The position numbers and the translations under genes were made by a program. From Oceanobacillus oncorhynchi (lineage in GTDB: Bacteria > Bacillota > Bacilli > Bacillales > Amphibacillaceae), in NCBI RefSeq assembly GCF_000821065.1, contig NZ_CDGG01000001.1, positions 3,472,001 to 3,536,000 of the forward strand: 64,000 nt of DNA, given 5' to 3'. Positions 7,790 to 16,429 of the stretch are shown here, piece after piece. The stretch's first letter is position 1; the number at the start of each line of letters is the position of its first letter. Below the pieces are notes generated by a model. That model did no database searches, was not told the origin of the DNA, and saw nothing but the letters and a program-made list of their open reading frames with translations.

Positions 7790-8812
7790 TTAAACCCTTC
7801 CAATAGGAAATGCTATGTCAAAATGGATTTGATCTCCTTTTAACGCTGCCGTTATCCCCCCATCCATTGCTTGAATCAGCGTATCTGTTATATAAAGACC
7901 TAACCCAAGATGCCCCTCAGCATTGTGCCCTTCTTCCGTATAAAACCGTTCAAAAATGCGATCGATATCCGTTTTATTTAGACGGGCTCCATCATTTACT
8001 ATGTGTATTTTAAAATAGGCAGCGTCAACACTAATTTTAATCAATAGAAAATCTCTCATATGTCGATAGGCATTATTTAGAATATTTTGCAGCGCCCGGT
8101 CCAATTGATAAACATCGATACTGATACTGGAATCATCCTTACTGTCAATATGATTTTCTAATTGGGCATGTCTATCCATTGTCTGGCATTCTACAAGAAT
8201 ATTATCCAGCCAGTCCACGGCCCATTCATAGCAGTTAATCGGTTGTGTTTCCAAATGAACCGTTTCGGGCGTTTCATAGCTTAAGTTTAATTGATTGGAA
8301 AGGTCACTTAATACATGTATCTTTTTTTGAATGACCTGTAAATATCGCTGTTCTTCCTCCGGGCTCTCCGCAATATTATCCTGTAATGCTTCAATATAAG
8401 CAGAAATCGAAGCGGTTGGTGTTTTTAAATCATGGGAAATACTGTCTATAAAATGTTTACGCTCCTTTTCAAAGGTTTGCTGCTGCTGCTCTTGCAGATG
8501 TAATGTGTTTCTCATCTGATCAAAAGCAGTGATAAAGCGTCCAAATTCATCGTCTTTTTTGTAGGAGATTCGATGTGATAAATTCCCTTGAGATATTTTT
8601 TGAGCTTCCGCAGCCAAAATGGAGAGAGGAGCGATCATTCGTTTTCTCACATAGGCAATCATCCAAACAGAGAATAGAAAAAAGGGCAGGGTCGTTATCA
8701 GGATAATAATGAAAATAATATTTGACTGCACTATCATAAAAGCAATCAGCAGCGGAAAACAGGCTGTAACGATACACATCCAAATAAGTTCTTTTACAAT
8801 ACGCTGCTTCAT
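7790..8812 (-). CDS. Sensor histidine kinase of ABC/TCS module 1
   Basis: A 340-residue kinase with two adjacent membrane helices (about 8-29 and 31-55) and almost no outer loop, so it probably senses within the membrane or through its transporter. HAMP covers about 55-105 and the HisKA motif SISHDLKTP puts the phosphorylated His at 127. The ATPase domain has the N box (LQNILNNAYRH), a G1-like VNDGARL and a G2 GLGLYI. G1 lacks the usual D-x-G-x-G form (NDGARL), which may alter ATP binding. The ATG overlaps the regulator stop by 4 bases. It is the last gene of the minus-strand operon. Confidence 0.85.
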   Translation of the reverse strand: MKQRIVKELIWMCIVTACFPLLIAFMIVQSNIIFIIILITTLPFFLFSVWMIAYVRKRMIAPLSILAAEAQKISQGNLSHRISYKKDDEFGRFITAFDQMRNTLHLQEQQQQTFEKERKHFIDSISHDLKTPTASISAYIEALQDNIAESPEEEQRYLQVIQKKIHVLSDLSNQLNLSYETPETVHLETQPINCYEWAVDWLDNILVECQTMDRHAQLENHIDSKDDSSISIDVYQLDRALQNILNNAYRHMRDFLLIKISVDAAYFKIHIVNDGARLNKTDIDRIFERFYTEEGHNAEGHLGLGLYITDTLIQAMDGGITAALKGDQIHFDIAFPIGRV

Positions 8813-9498
8813 TGTATTTCACCGTCGAAACGGTAGCCTATTCCGCGTAAAGTAGTGATGTATCTGCTGTTCCCCAGCTTTTCTCTGATTTTTTGTACAT
8901 GAATGGTAACGGTGTTGATATCTCCATATTCATGTATTCCCCAAACATTGTCATAGAGCTGTTCTTTACGGAAAGCCTGATTGGGAGACTGTGCTAAGAA
9001 TACCAGCAAATCAAATTCTTTCATGGTCAGATTAACAATCGCTCCATCCTTTGTTACATTTCTCGAAGACCGGTCAATCATGACATCATCAAATGCGATG
9101 ATGTTACTTGAAACAGGGGAGGATGCAGTATAATCATAGCGCCTGAATAATGCCTCTACCCGTGCAACAAGTTCTTTAATCGAAAATGGTTTCGTAATGT
9201 AATCATCTGCCCCGATTTTTAAACCAAGCACCCGGTCTACCTCTGCTTCCTTTGCACTGATAATAATAACTGGTAATACAGAGAAGGCTCTTATCTGCTT
9301 TAATATTTCCAGTCCATCCATTTCAGGCAGCATTAAATCTAATAGAATCATATCCGGTCGATATTGTTTTATGGTGCTTAGAGCCTTATCCCCTTGTCTG
9401 CAAATTACTGCATCATAATTTTCCCGGGATAAATAATTCTCTATCATTTTTGCTAAATCAGTATCATCTTCAACAATAAGTATTTTTTTCTGATTCAT
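8809..9498 (-). CDS. OmpR-family response regulator of module 1
   Basis: A 229-residue protein with receiver domain 1-120 (D11/D12, phosphorylated D54 in ILLDLMLPE, K103 in YITKPF) and a winged-helix domain ending in VTIHVQKIREKLG...RGIGYRF. It is closely similar to the regulator at 30829 in the window, including IKQYRPDMILLDLMLPEMDGLE against FREYRPHLIVLDIMLPGLDGME. It follows the permease by 9 bases and has GGAGG before the ATG. It is expected to control its own ABC operon. Confidence 0.9.
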   Translation of the reverse strand: MNQKKILIVEDDTDLAKMIENYLSRENYDAVICRQGDKALSTIKQYRPDMILLDLMLPEMDGLEILKQIRAFSVLPVIIISAKEAEVDRVLGLKIGADDYITKPFSIKELVARVEALFRRYDYTASSPVSSNIIAFDDVMIDRSSRNVTKDGAIVNLTMKEFDLLVFLAQSPNQAFRKEQLYDNVWGIHEYGDINTVTIHVQKIREKLGNSRYITTLRGIGYRFDGEIQ

Positions 9499-9507
9499 CG
9501 GTACCTC

Positions 9508-10218
9508 CTAAATGAAAAGGTCTTGTTTACGGAATATCTTTATTGTACCAATAAATAATAAAAGGGTGAATATGACATAGCTGCCAATCGAAATGAATGC
9601 CGTTAACAAGCTTTCTGAAATAAGATCGTCTAAGCTGACTACATACATCGTTGGAAAATGTGCTGAAATAGCTGGATCAAAACCTTCTACTAATATTTGC
9701 AGGAGTACAAGTCCTAGTCCCGTGCCAATAGTGACTGTTTCTTTTCCAGAAAGGGTAATGACAAAAGACAATAGAGCTGAAAATAGGAAAAGAGAAAGAA
9801 AAGCTCCCAAGAAAAGATAGAAGATGTTGAAGTAATTTAATTCCATTCCTGCTGCAGCCGAACCGATTACTATCCAACTTGTTATAACATGTGTCAATAA
9901 AATAAATACGCCTAATATTGTTGCAGTCATTATTTTTGATAAATAGTAATCGCTGCGGTTGGATGATTTCGGAATAATATTTTTAAATGTTTGCGAATGA
10001 TAATCTGTTGAAAGCAAATCGGCTATCAAATAAGCACAGAGTAACCAAAAGAATTGTCTAAAGTTTTCAAATGAATGGATTAAAATATCTTCTTCTATCT
10101 TTACATTAACAGCAGTGTAAATAGTTAATCCTGCTGTCAATAAAATGGTAAGTAATATCAATAACCGATATTTCCGATTATAGATGATATAAAATACATC
10201 GTGCTTTAATTGTTGCAT
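9508..10218 (-). CDS. ABC-2 type permease, second of module 1
   Basis: A 236-residue integral membrane protein with about six hydrophobic segments (near 18-36, 55-70, 90-118, 128-155, 160-180, 205-228). ADLLSTDYHSQTFKNIIPKSSNRSDYYLSKI is the intracellular loop that ABC-2 permeases use to contact the ATPase. It is 14 bases downstream of the first permease and upstream of the regulator. Families with this organisation export or expel lantibiotics and other peptides (BcrB, NisE/G, MutE/G type). The substrate is not readable from the sequence. Confidence 0.8.
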   Translation of the reverse strand: MQQLKHDVFYIIYNRKYRLLILLTILLTAGLTIYTAVNVKIEEDILIHSFENFRQFFWLLCAYLIADLLSTDYHSQTFKNIIPKSSNRSDYYLSKIMTATILGVFILLTHVITSWIVIGSAAAGMELNYFNIFYLFLGAFLSLFLFSALLSFVITLSGKETVTIGTGLGLVLLQILVEGFDPAISAHFPTMYVVSLDDLISESLLTAFISIGSYVIFTLLLFIGTIKIFRKQDLFI

Positions 10219-10232
10219 CCTATACGTCCCCC

Positions 10233-11012
10233 TTATACATACAGATCTTGCTTTTTAAATAGATAATATCCAGCTGTTCCAATCACCAATAGATAAGCGA
10301 TAAGTACACCAAAGCTAGTGACACTATAGGAAAAGGACTTTTCAAATAGATTAATGTGGAAAAATAATAAGTGTTCATAAATCGCATATTGTTTTACTTG
10401 ATCATAAATAATGATATATTGTCCGACGAGTGTAGATATTCCCATCAGCATTGCTAACGTAGAAATCCGCTGAATAAACTGTGAAAGCAATAACGCGATT
10501 AATCCAAAAATGAAATAAGCAAAACCAAAAGCTAATCCGGCTAAAAGCGTAACACCTACACCGTGCCATCCGCTTGTAACCACGGAGTAAAAAACAAACG
10601 TATCTCCCCATCCAAAGAAAGAAATACCAACCACATAACCAATAAAAAGCATGATGGATGTTAAAAGAAGCGAAAATAAAAGGATGGATAAAATTCTTGA
10701 AAGATAATATTGAAATCTGGAAACAGAACGTAATAAAACAAATTTGATGGTACCATTATTTCGTTCCTGTATGAGAACTTCTCCTACATAAATCGCTATA
10801 AAAACAGCTGTAAATGTTAAACTGGATTGAAGCATTTCCACAGGGAATGATTGGCCATACCCAGCAACTACGGTAGAATCCGCACCATAAACATGAAAAA
10901 GGATGCCTGTTAAAACATACATTGCCGTAAAAATAAGGGTATAGACAAGCAGCATTTTGGAAGTCAGCGTACGTTTGAACTCGAATGAGGTCAGTGTCCA
11001 TATATTCTTCAT
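10233..11012 (-). CDS. ABC-2 type permease, first of module 1
   Basis: A 259-residue permease with about six membrane segments and the coupling-loop sequence EVLIQERNNGTIKFVLLRSVSRFQYYLSRIL. The start is the ATG at 11012, which overlaps the ATPase stop as TAATG and follows AAAGGAG in the ATPase's last codons. An upstream in-frame ATG at 11036 lies inside the ATPase and before that ribosome site. The same loop and size appear in the module-2 permeases at 29198 and 30003. Confidence 0.83.
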   Translation of the reverse strand: MKNIWTLTSFEFKRTLTSKMLLVYTLIFTAMYVLTGILFHVYGADSTVVAGYGQSFPVEMLQSSLTFTAVFIAIYVGEVLIQERNNGTIKFVLLRSVSRFQYYLSRILSILLFSLLLTSIMLFIGYVVGISFFGWGDTFVFYSVVTSGWHGVGVTLLAGLAFGFAYFIFGLIALLLSQFIQRISTLAMLMGISTLVGQYIIIYDQVKQYAIYEHLLFFHINLFEKSFSYSVTSFGVLIAYLLVIGTAGYYLFKKQDLYV

Positions 11013-11761
11013 TACGTTAACTTCTCCTTTATACATGCAAAAAATAAATCTTCTAAATTAGTGACCTGGTAGACTCCTGACAATTCGGAGATATCTCCTT
11101 CTTCGACGATTTTCCCACCTTGAATAAATGCTGCTTTATGACATAAATCCTCCATTTCCCGCAGCATATGGCTGGAAATCAGAAATGTAATCTTCTCTTT
11201 TTCTGCCAAATGCTTAATTAATGTTTTCATTTCCCGAAGGCCCATTGGATCAACGCCATTCGTTGGCTCATCCAGTATTATTAAGCTGGGATAGCACAAT
11301 AAGGCATTAGCAATTCCCAGACGCTGCTTCATTCCTAAAGAAAATGTTTTCACCTTGTTATCCATAGCTTCTTTTAAATCAACAATGGATAAAACTTCAT
11401 TGATTCTTGTTTTTGGCACGTTGACGGCAGCTAATTTAGCACTCAGGTTTAAATTCTGTTTAGCAGTGAGATGAAGATAAAAAGCAGGGTTTTCGATAAT
11501 ACTTCCTACTCTGGAAAGGGCTAAAACAGAATCATTCTTTATGGAATGCCCGTCGATAAATATGTCGCCAGAATCAGGGAATATCAAACGGGTAATCATT
11601 CGTAATGTTGTTGTTTTACCAGCACCGTTTGGCCCGAGAAATCCGTAGATATCTCCTTTTTGAATCGAAAAATGAATATGATCGATTACGGTTTGCCCGC
11701 TAATTTTTTTGCTTAGATTTTTAATTTCTAAAATAGGTTTCTCATTATTTTCTTGTACCAT
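11012..11761 (-). CDS. ABC transporter ATPase of module 1
   Basis: A 249-residue ATPase of the BcrA/lantibiotic-protection type. Walker A is GPNGAGKTT, the signature is SLGMKQRL, Walker B is LIILDEPTNGVDP and the switch His is SSHML. The ATG at 11761 is chosen because AAAGGAGCTGAGTAC precedes it; an in-frame ATG at 11803 has no such site. The order ATPase, permease, permease, regulator, kinase is identical to the plus-strand module at 28464-32600. It probably protects against a peptide or envelope antibiotic. Confidence 0.9.
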   Translation of the reverse strand: MVQENNEKPILEIKNLSKKISGQTVIDHIHFSIQKGDIYGFLGPNGAGKTTTLRMITRLIFPDSGDIFIDGHSIKNDSVLALSRVGSIIENPAFYLHLTAKQNLNLSAKLAAVNVPKTRINEVLSIVDLKEAMDNKVKTFSLGMKQRLGIANALLCYPSLIILDEPTNGVDPMGLREMKTLIKHLAEKEKITFLISSHMLREMEDLCHKAAFIQGGKIVEEGDISELSGVYQVTNLEDLFFACIKEKLT

Positions 11762-11787
11762 GTACTCAGCTCCTTTTCGGTAATTTA

Positions 11788-11820
11788 AAGAATAGCAAAG
11801 CAAAATAAGCTGCGCATATA
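11788..11820 (-). promoter_or_regulatory. Shared ABC-operon promoter motif, copy 1
   Basis: Read on the minus strand, ATGCGCAGC-TTATTTTGC-TTTGC-TATTCT resembles the motif before the ABC genes at 28464 and 35369 (ATGCrGCAGTTTATTTTT-GC-TATACT). TATTCT would be the -10 box. The -35 position is poor, which fits activation by a response regulator. Confidence 0.5.
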
Positions 11821-11913
11821 GTTAACATAAAGTTTTGATAAAGTATGATTTCACTGGGGGATGGGGAGTGTTCTTGTGATAGCGGTAATTTATCGTAGTG
11901 TAACTGACTGGGA

Positions 11914-11945
11914 GTGGGACAGCGATTACTTGTCCCATCAAAAAA
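11914..11945. repeat. Dispersed GGGAC-GCGATTACT-GTCCC repeat, copy 1
   Basis: GGGACAGCGATTACTTGTCCCATCAAAAA has a GGGAC/GTCCC stem around an AGCGATTACTT loop. The same core with few changes appears twice at 58583-58627 and 58714-58758. It lies in the non-coding stretch between the divergent ABC operon and the hydrolase gene. Confidence 0.6.
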
Positions 11946-12162
11946 GTCGCTAGTTTGTCTTATTGCTATCTACATGTATCAAATATAATTTTCATCTCGA
12001 ATGGAATTTTTATTTAAAAAACAATTAGAATTCTGCCTGGTTTCATTTGTTTCTGTTATGATAGGTTGTAATAAAACAGCTTTAAAATATATCTAACGGA
12101 CGGTTTATTTTTGTAAAGAATGAATTGGTCTATCTAATACGTGAAAGGGTGTGGCGGGATTA
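11946..12162. other. A+T-rich intergenic stretch
   Basis: No reading frame, strong hairpin or consensus promoter was found here. It must hold the promoter of the hydrolase gene at 12163. Confidence 0.4.
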
Positions 12163-13029
12163 ATGGAAAGAATACTCGGTACTTATTTTGTAAATGGTCA
12201 AACAATCGAATATTCAATTACTGGAAAGGAGGGTACACCGATTCTCGTAATGCATGGCGGGCATTCTAACTGCTATGAGGAATTTGGGTATAAGCCGCTG
12301 GTTAAGAGCGGGTTCATGCTAATTACACCATCAAGAGCAGGATATGGAAAGACGTCAAAAGAAATTGGAGAAAATTTATCCAAAGCCAGTGATTATTATG
12401 TAAAGCTATTAGATTACTTGAAAATTGACAAAGTACATCTGCTTGCTATCTCAGCTGGCGGTCCGAGCGGTCTTTATTTTGCAACTCGCTATCCTGAGAG
12501 AGTTAAAACATTAACTTTACAAAGCGCTGTTACAAAAGAATGGCTGACACCAGAAGATAAAATATATAAGGCAGCACAGATTTTATTTCGTCCTGCTATG
12601 GAAAAAGCAACATGGAAACTGGCTTCCAGTCTGAGTAATATTTTTCCGGAATTTATGTTTAAGCAGATGATACCTAGTTTTAGTAATCTTTCATATAAAG
12701 AAATAAAAAACAGTGTGCTGGCTAAAGATATCGATGAAATCCAAAGAATGAGCAAACGCCAACGATCGGGCTATGGATTTTTAATAGATTTATCTCAAAC
12801 AAAAGAAATTACCTCTAAAAACCTGCAGGCTATTTCGAGTCCAACGCTTATCATGCATAGTGAATATGACGGCTCTGTTCCATTAGAGCATGCTTATTAT
12901 GCGGATCAACAAATACGAGATTCTGAATTATGTATACTTGATACGTGGGGACACTTAATATGGCTTGGACGTGAATCTGATAAAGTAAATGAAAGGCTTG
13001 TGAAATTTCTTAATAAATTCACTTTATAA
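12163..13029 (+). CDS. Alpha/beta hydrolase
   Basis: A 288-residue alpha/beta-hydrolase-fold protein with oxyanion loop MHGGHSNCYEEFGY, nucleophile elbow LLAISAGGPSG (Ser in I-S-A-G-G), acid residue in MHSEYDGSVP and the catalytic His in DTWGHLIWLG. The nucleophile elbow is A-I-S-A-G rather than the usual G-x-S-x-G, as in some epoxide hydrolase-like and esterase-like members. The ATG at 12163 is used; an in-frame GTG at 12151 overlaps the putative ribosome site GAAAGGGTG. The substrate is unknown. It is transcribed away from ABC module 1. Confidence 0.8.
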   Translation: MERILGTYFVNGQTIEYSITGKEGTPILVMHGGHSNCYEEFGYKPLVKSGFMLITPSRAGYGKTSKEIGENLSKASDYYVKLLDYLKIDKVHLLAISAGGPSGLYFATRYPERVKTLTLQSAVTKEWLTPEDKIYKAAQILFRPAMEKATWKLASSLSNIFPEFMFKQMIPSFSNLSYKEIKNSVLAKDIDEIQRMSKRQRSGYGFLIDLSQTKEITSKNLQAISSPTLIMHSEYDGSVPLEHAYYADQQIRDSELCILDTWGHLIWLGRESDKVNERLVKFLNKFTL

Positions 13030-13054
13030 AATTCAGACAAGGAGGATAAAGAAA

Positions 13055-13108
13055 ATGCAAAATAGAAGGGAAGGAGCTATAAGAAGAAAAGCTCAAACAG
13101 CAAATTGA
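13055..13108 (+). CDS. Possible 17-residue peptide
   Basis: The frame MQNRREGAIRRKAQTAN has a strong ribosome site (AAGGAGGATAAAGAAA) 8 bases before the ATG and lies 25 bases after the hydrolase stop. The peptide is very basic. Its second half is the left arm of a 19-bp hairpin, so translation would compete with the hairpin. It may be the remnant start of a lost gene. The evidence is the ribosome site alone. Confidence 0.3.
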   Translation: MQNRREGAIRRKAQTAN

Positions 13109-13124
13109 GCTCTTCTTCTTATAG
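13077..13124 (+). repeat. Long hairpin after the hydrolase gene
   Basis: Positions 13077-13095 and 13106-13124 pair over 19 bases with one mismatch and a 10-base loop. No T run follows on the plus strand, so it is not a classical terminator; it may protect the 3' end or end both convergent transcripts weakly. Confidence 0.6.
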
Positions 13125-13170
13125 TGATAGATACATTATATTTCAATTTTAAAGGAGCTATAGAAGATGG

Positions 13171-14937
13171 TTAGCGGGCACCGCCGCCTCCGCCTCCGCC
13201 AGCTCCAGCGCCGCCCCCGACGCCGGTGGCGCCACCGCTGCCGCCTGCCGCAGTAGCAGCTGAAGTACTGGAATGAAATCCGCCGCTGGCTAGCCCGGTG
13301 GTCCAGCTTGCACGGGTGTAGTAAGTTCCATACCAGAATTGCAGGTATACCCGGTCCTCTTCGTACCTATCTTCAGGGACTAAATCCTCTAGTTTTTTAG
13401 ATACTTTATCGCTTTTACTTAGTAAAGCACTCCATAGCATCATATCTTTCAAGGAAAGTGGCTTGGAAGCATTTGAAAATTGATTGATATCTGATTCCTT
13501 CAAGTAATTATCAAACTGAATCAAACGGTCCGCTAGTTTTTCTCCCTCATCACTTGGCACCATAATAGATTGTAAAAATCCAAACACCTTTATTTCTTCA
13601 AAAGAGAACAATCCTTGCTGCTCCAGATAGGCTTCGGAATAATCCTTGAGATAATCGGCAAATGTACTGACTTCCTTCGCATGCTGTTCACCCCATTTCT
13701 GGATGGATTTATCCGTAACGACGCCATTCCTGTCTGCAGCATCCAATAGCATTATCCATAATGCCATTTCATACGTTCCTTTGTAGGATTCATCTTCTAT
13801 TTGATCCGTAAGCTCACTAAAGGCTAACGGATAGTTATTCTGTTCTTTTTCAATATCGTTGATAGTAAGGGCCGTGCGATATTTTTTTCCAAAAACCTTG
13901 CTTTCTTCTTCTGCTTCCATCGAGATGTTCTCATTCACAGACCATTTTAGCAGATAAGCTTGGAAGATATCTTCAAAATATCCAAGATTCATCTGCGTTA
14001 AAAGGGCACTTAAACCTGCATAGTCTTCTCCATCGAAAGGCACGGCTGCATACGTTTTCCCTTTATTTTCCGCTATTCGTTTATGGATAGGCTTCAACGC
14101 GCCGGCTTCTTTTTTTACTTGATTTGTTTTACGGACAAAGAAGAAGGTTCCAATACCGATTAATAAAGAAAAACCAACGGCTGCGCTAACGATGATAACA
14201 ATTAGCGTAGAATTGTCACTTGAATTATAAGTTGACCCATCCATTGCTTCTTCTTGCTGCTCAGATAAGGTCATGTCTACTGTTCGTTCAGCTTGGAAGA
14301 AATCAGCCGGAAATTGCGTTAAAACAATTACATCTCCATCGGCTTCACCATTTGACTCCCATACAATACGATCGCCTTCCAGCTGTATATCTCCATCAAA
14401 ACCAAATCCCCAGAAATTAACGTTCTCCTGTGTAAATGGTTGAAATCCAGAGATTTCAACTGTCAAATTTTGCGCAGGAATATCGGAGAAGGTATCGAAG
14501 TTCCAGAGCATAGCCTGACCATCCTCTAAATTACGTACAAGATCAGATAATGTATAGGTTACTGTATACGTATTTTCTCCGTATTCCCCAATTCCCCAAA
14601 CTAATTCAACTCCATCATCTGTAGATACTGTTCCATATTTTCCTGCCTTTTCTTCCCGTGAATCATCAGAGTCCCAATCGGGCTCTTCTGTAAACCCTTC
14701 AACTGAAAAATCCAGTACCTCTGACTCGTCAAGGTTGACCATATTGATGAAAAGCTCAGTACCTTCATCCATATTCATTTGACGATGTTCTGTCACAACG
14801 CCTGAACCATCCTCCTGCAATTCTACTTCAATATGTAAATCGCTCATTTCATTTTCAGCAAATGCTGTGAGTGTAAGTACCATGTTCATTGAGATTGCCA
14901 TCGTCAAGGCAGCAAGTATCTTCATCCATTTATTCAT
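13171..14937 (-). CDS. DUF2207 membrane protein with Gly-rich tail
   Basis: A 588-residue protein. A signal peptide covers 1-27 (cleavage near AFA-EN). The outer DUF2207 domain follows (LHIEVELQEDGSGVVTEHRQ, WGIGEYGENTYTVTYTL), then a single membrane helix near 246-270, a cytoplasmic region of about 270 residues (AVPFDGEDYAGLSALLTQMNLGYFEDIF) and a tail of almost only Gly, Ala and Ser (about 560-588). This plan is typical of the family, whose function is unknown. The Gly-rich tail gives the locally G+C-rich start of the gene's 3' end. It stands alone, convergent with the hydrolase. Confidence 0.8.
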   Translation of the reverse strand: MNKWMKILAALTMAISMNMVLTLTAFAENEMSDLHIEVELQEDGSGVVTEHRQMNMDEGTELFINMVNLDESEVLDFSVEGFTEEPDWDSDDSREEKAGKYGTVSTDDGVELVWGIGEYGENTYTVTYTLSDLVRNLEDGQAMLWNFDTFSDIPAQNLTVEISGFQPFTQENVNFWGFGFDGDIQLEGDRIVWESNGEADGDVIVLTQFPADFFQAERTVDMTLSEQQEEAMDGSTYNSSDNSTLIVIIVSAAVGFSLLIGIGTFFFVRKTNQVKKEAGALKPIHKRIAENKGKTYAAVPFDGEDYAGLSALLTQMNLGYFEDIFQAYLLKWSVNENISMEAEEESKVFGKKYRTALTINDIEKEQNNYPLAFSELTDQIEDESYKGTYEMALWIMLLDAADRNGVVTDKSIQKWGEQHAKEVSTFADYLKDYSEAYLEQQGLFSFEEIKVFGFLQSIMVPSDEGEKLADRLIQFDNYLKESDINQFSNASKPLSLKDMMLWSALLSKSDKVSKKLEDLVPEDRYEEDRVYLQFWYGTYYTRASWTTGLASGGFHSSTSAATAAGGSGGATGVGGGAGAGGGGGGGAR

Positions 14938-15379
14938 TTGTGTCCATCGCTCCCTCTATTCATTATAATGCAGTCTTTGTGAATGATTTTATTATGTTTA
15001 CCCATTTTAAAGTACTGCTAATCAGAAATTTATCTTTACTTATAGTGTAGCAGATTATTACTTTGGATGGGATATACATGTGGGGAGCGGGCCGCCTAAA
15101 TCAGGAAATGACGAATCGAAGAAAGAGGTAAAAAATAATTATAATCGTTTTCCCCCTTGTTCAGAAGGGGCAATATATGAGTTAATAAGGGTGTCGGACC
15201 GATAGAATATCGGAAAGGAGGCTGATTGAAATTGATCACAAAATATGAGGTGATTTCCGCATAGCGGAAATCATAAAAAACGGGGCCGCATTTATGTTGC
15301 GGTCTCCTTTTCTTTCCTAAACTAATGTATACTAAAAGTGAAAAGGCTTACGTAAAAAATCAAATGAAAGGAGTTTTTA
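14938..15379. other. Intergenic region with several hairpins
   Basis: The 440-base stretch holds a small hairpin at 15199-15213 (CCGATAGAATATCGG), a perfect 9-bp hairpin at 15252-15272, and a G+C-rich stem ending in a T run at 15282-15314. The combination of a strong ribosome site, short frame and terminator suggests one short transcript. Nothing else was recognised. Confidence 0.45.
15232..15264 (+). pseudogene. Possible remnant of a holin-like type I toxin
   Basis: TTG-initiated frame reading MITKYEVISA then stop, with an excellent AAAGGAGG ribosome site 10 bases upstream. The opening M-x-x-YE-x-I/L-S resembles the small TxpA/BsrG-type holin-like toxins, which run on for 30 or more residues. 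Here a stop ends it after ten, inside a perfect 9-bp hairpin (15252-15272). A terminator-like hairpin follows at 15282-15314. This is a guess based on the start pattern only. Confidence 0.25.
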
Positions 15380-15487
15380 ATGATGAATAAAAAATTAATG
15401 CATGTCCGGACCATACATCTTGATAGAAAGGATGTTCCAGCTTGTCATATAAAAATGGAAAAGAGGTGCTTCCACCTCATTTGTTGA
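15380..15487 (+). CDS. Possible 35-residue upstream frame
   Basis: ATGATGAATAAAAAATTAATG begins a 35-residue frame with a good ribosome site (GAAAGGAG). It overlaps the start of the CD3324-family gene in another frame and stops inside it. It may be a coupling leader or the remains of another gene. No family was recognised. Confidence 0.25.
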   Translation: MMNKKLMHVRTIHLDRKDVPACHIKMEKRCFHLIC

Positions 15488-15732
15488 AGGAGCTTCAGAA
15501 ATATATTCAAGGAGAGCTTGTTTATATTCCAAAGCAAACCAACCGGAGGGCGGGATGGGGAGAAGCGAATGGATCACGTCTTGCCCTGACTGAAAGAAAT
15601 GAAGAGATTTACCGATTATATGAAAAAGGCTATTCATTTGAAGAATTGGAGCAAATCTATAATCTGTCGATGGATAGTATTCGTAAAATCATCTATAAAA
15701 CACGTGAGCTCCATAGTGACGTAAAACAATAA
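15442..15732 (+). CDS. CD3324 family protein (putative Mor-like HTH)
   Basis: The 96-residue product opens with SYKNGKEVLPPHLLKELQKYIQGELVYIPKQ, followed by RRAGWGEANGSR and a C-terminal YEKGYSFEELEQIYNLSMDSIRKIIYK helix-turn-helix. This order is the pattern of the small CD3324 family in Firmicutes, which looks like the Mor/C middle-operon regulators of phage. The function is unknown. The start is a TTG 9 bases after AAAGGA; no ATG fits the conserved N-terminus. Confidence 0.7.
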   Translation: MSYKNGKEVLPPHLLKELQKYIQGELVYIPKQTNRRAGWGEANGSRLALTERNEEIYRLYEKGYSFEELEQIYNLSMDSIRKIIYKTRELHSDVKQ

Positions 15733-15787
15733 TCAATAATCAGGCGTGTTTACATCTATAGGGATTGAGACCAATCCCCTTTAATTA

Positions 15788-15827
15788 AAAGAGTGGCGTT
15801 CGCTAACGTCTTAGTGAGCCACTCTTT
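15788..15827 (+). terminator. Terminator after the CD3324-family gene
   Basis: AAAGAGTGGC (15788-15797) pairs perfectly with GCCACTCTTT (15818-15827). The A and T flanks allow it to work on both strands, so it may also serve the convergent kinase gene. Confidence 0.75.
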
Positions 15828-15901
15828 ATTACTGTATAAAAATCCCCGCCCCCGAATGAAGATTCGTTTCAAAAATATTCATATCGATACGTATATTCCT
15901 G

Positions 15902-16429
15902 CTAAGGAAGGCTTTTAATTTTTTTCATGAATTCTTTGAGCTCTTGCCAAGAATGAATATGAATGAAATGAAGCTGCTCCTGGTATTTAATCTTTAATGA
16001 CTTTATCTGAGAATCATTTTCTTTCTTATAATTCCAAACAAAACGCAGGAAAGAAAAATCCAGCCTATCTGGATTCCCATGCGGATTTTTCTTTCTTTTG
16101 TTTTTTACATAGCGCTTGAGTATACGATAGCAACAGATGCTGCGGGGGAAATCTAACCAAATAACCATATCTGCACATTCCATTCGCAAGGCTAACGTTC
16201 TGGCATAATTCCCGTCCATAATCCATTCCTTTTTTTGAATTTCTTCTTTTAGTTTAGCATCAAAAGTTGCTTGAGGGGCGGTGGTATTATCGTCGATCCA
16301 TTGAATGCTGTCTAAATGTACCAAGGGGATATTTCTTATTTGAGCAATTTGAGCGGATAATGTCGATTTACCTGCGCCAGGACAGCCAATGACCATGATT
16401 CGATTGGCAATGGACTTATTTTCTTCCAT
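15902..16429 (-). CDS. P-loop kinase-like protein (adenylate kinase/topology-modulation family)
   Basis: A 175-residue P-loop NTPase. Walker A is GCPGAGKST near residue 15-23, then VHLDSIQW, a WIMDGNYARTL segment and MVIWLDFPRSICCYRILKRY. This set is typical of the small adenylate-kinase-like proteins annotated as DNA topology modulation protein (FlaR); these probably phosphorylate an unknown small substrate. The start at 16429 is chosen because GGAGGG lies just upstream; an in-frame ATG at 16453 precedes that site. Confidence 0.78.
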   Translation of the reverse strand: MEENKSIANRIMVIGCPGAGKSTLSAQIAQIRNIPLVHLDSIQWIDDNTTAPQATFDAKLKEEIQKKEWIMDGNYARTLALRMECADMVIWLDFPRSICCYRILKRYVKNKRKKNPHGNPDRLDFSFLRFVWNYKKENDSQIKSLKIKYQEQLHFIHIHSWQELKEFMKKIKSLP

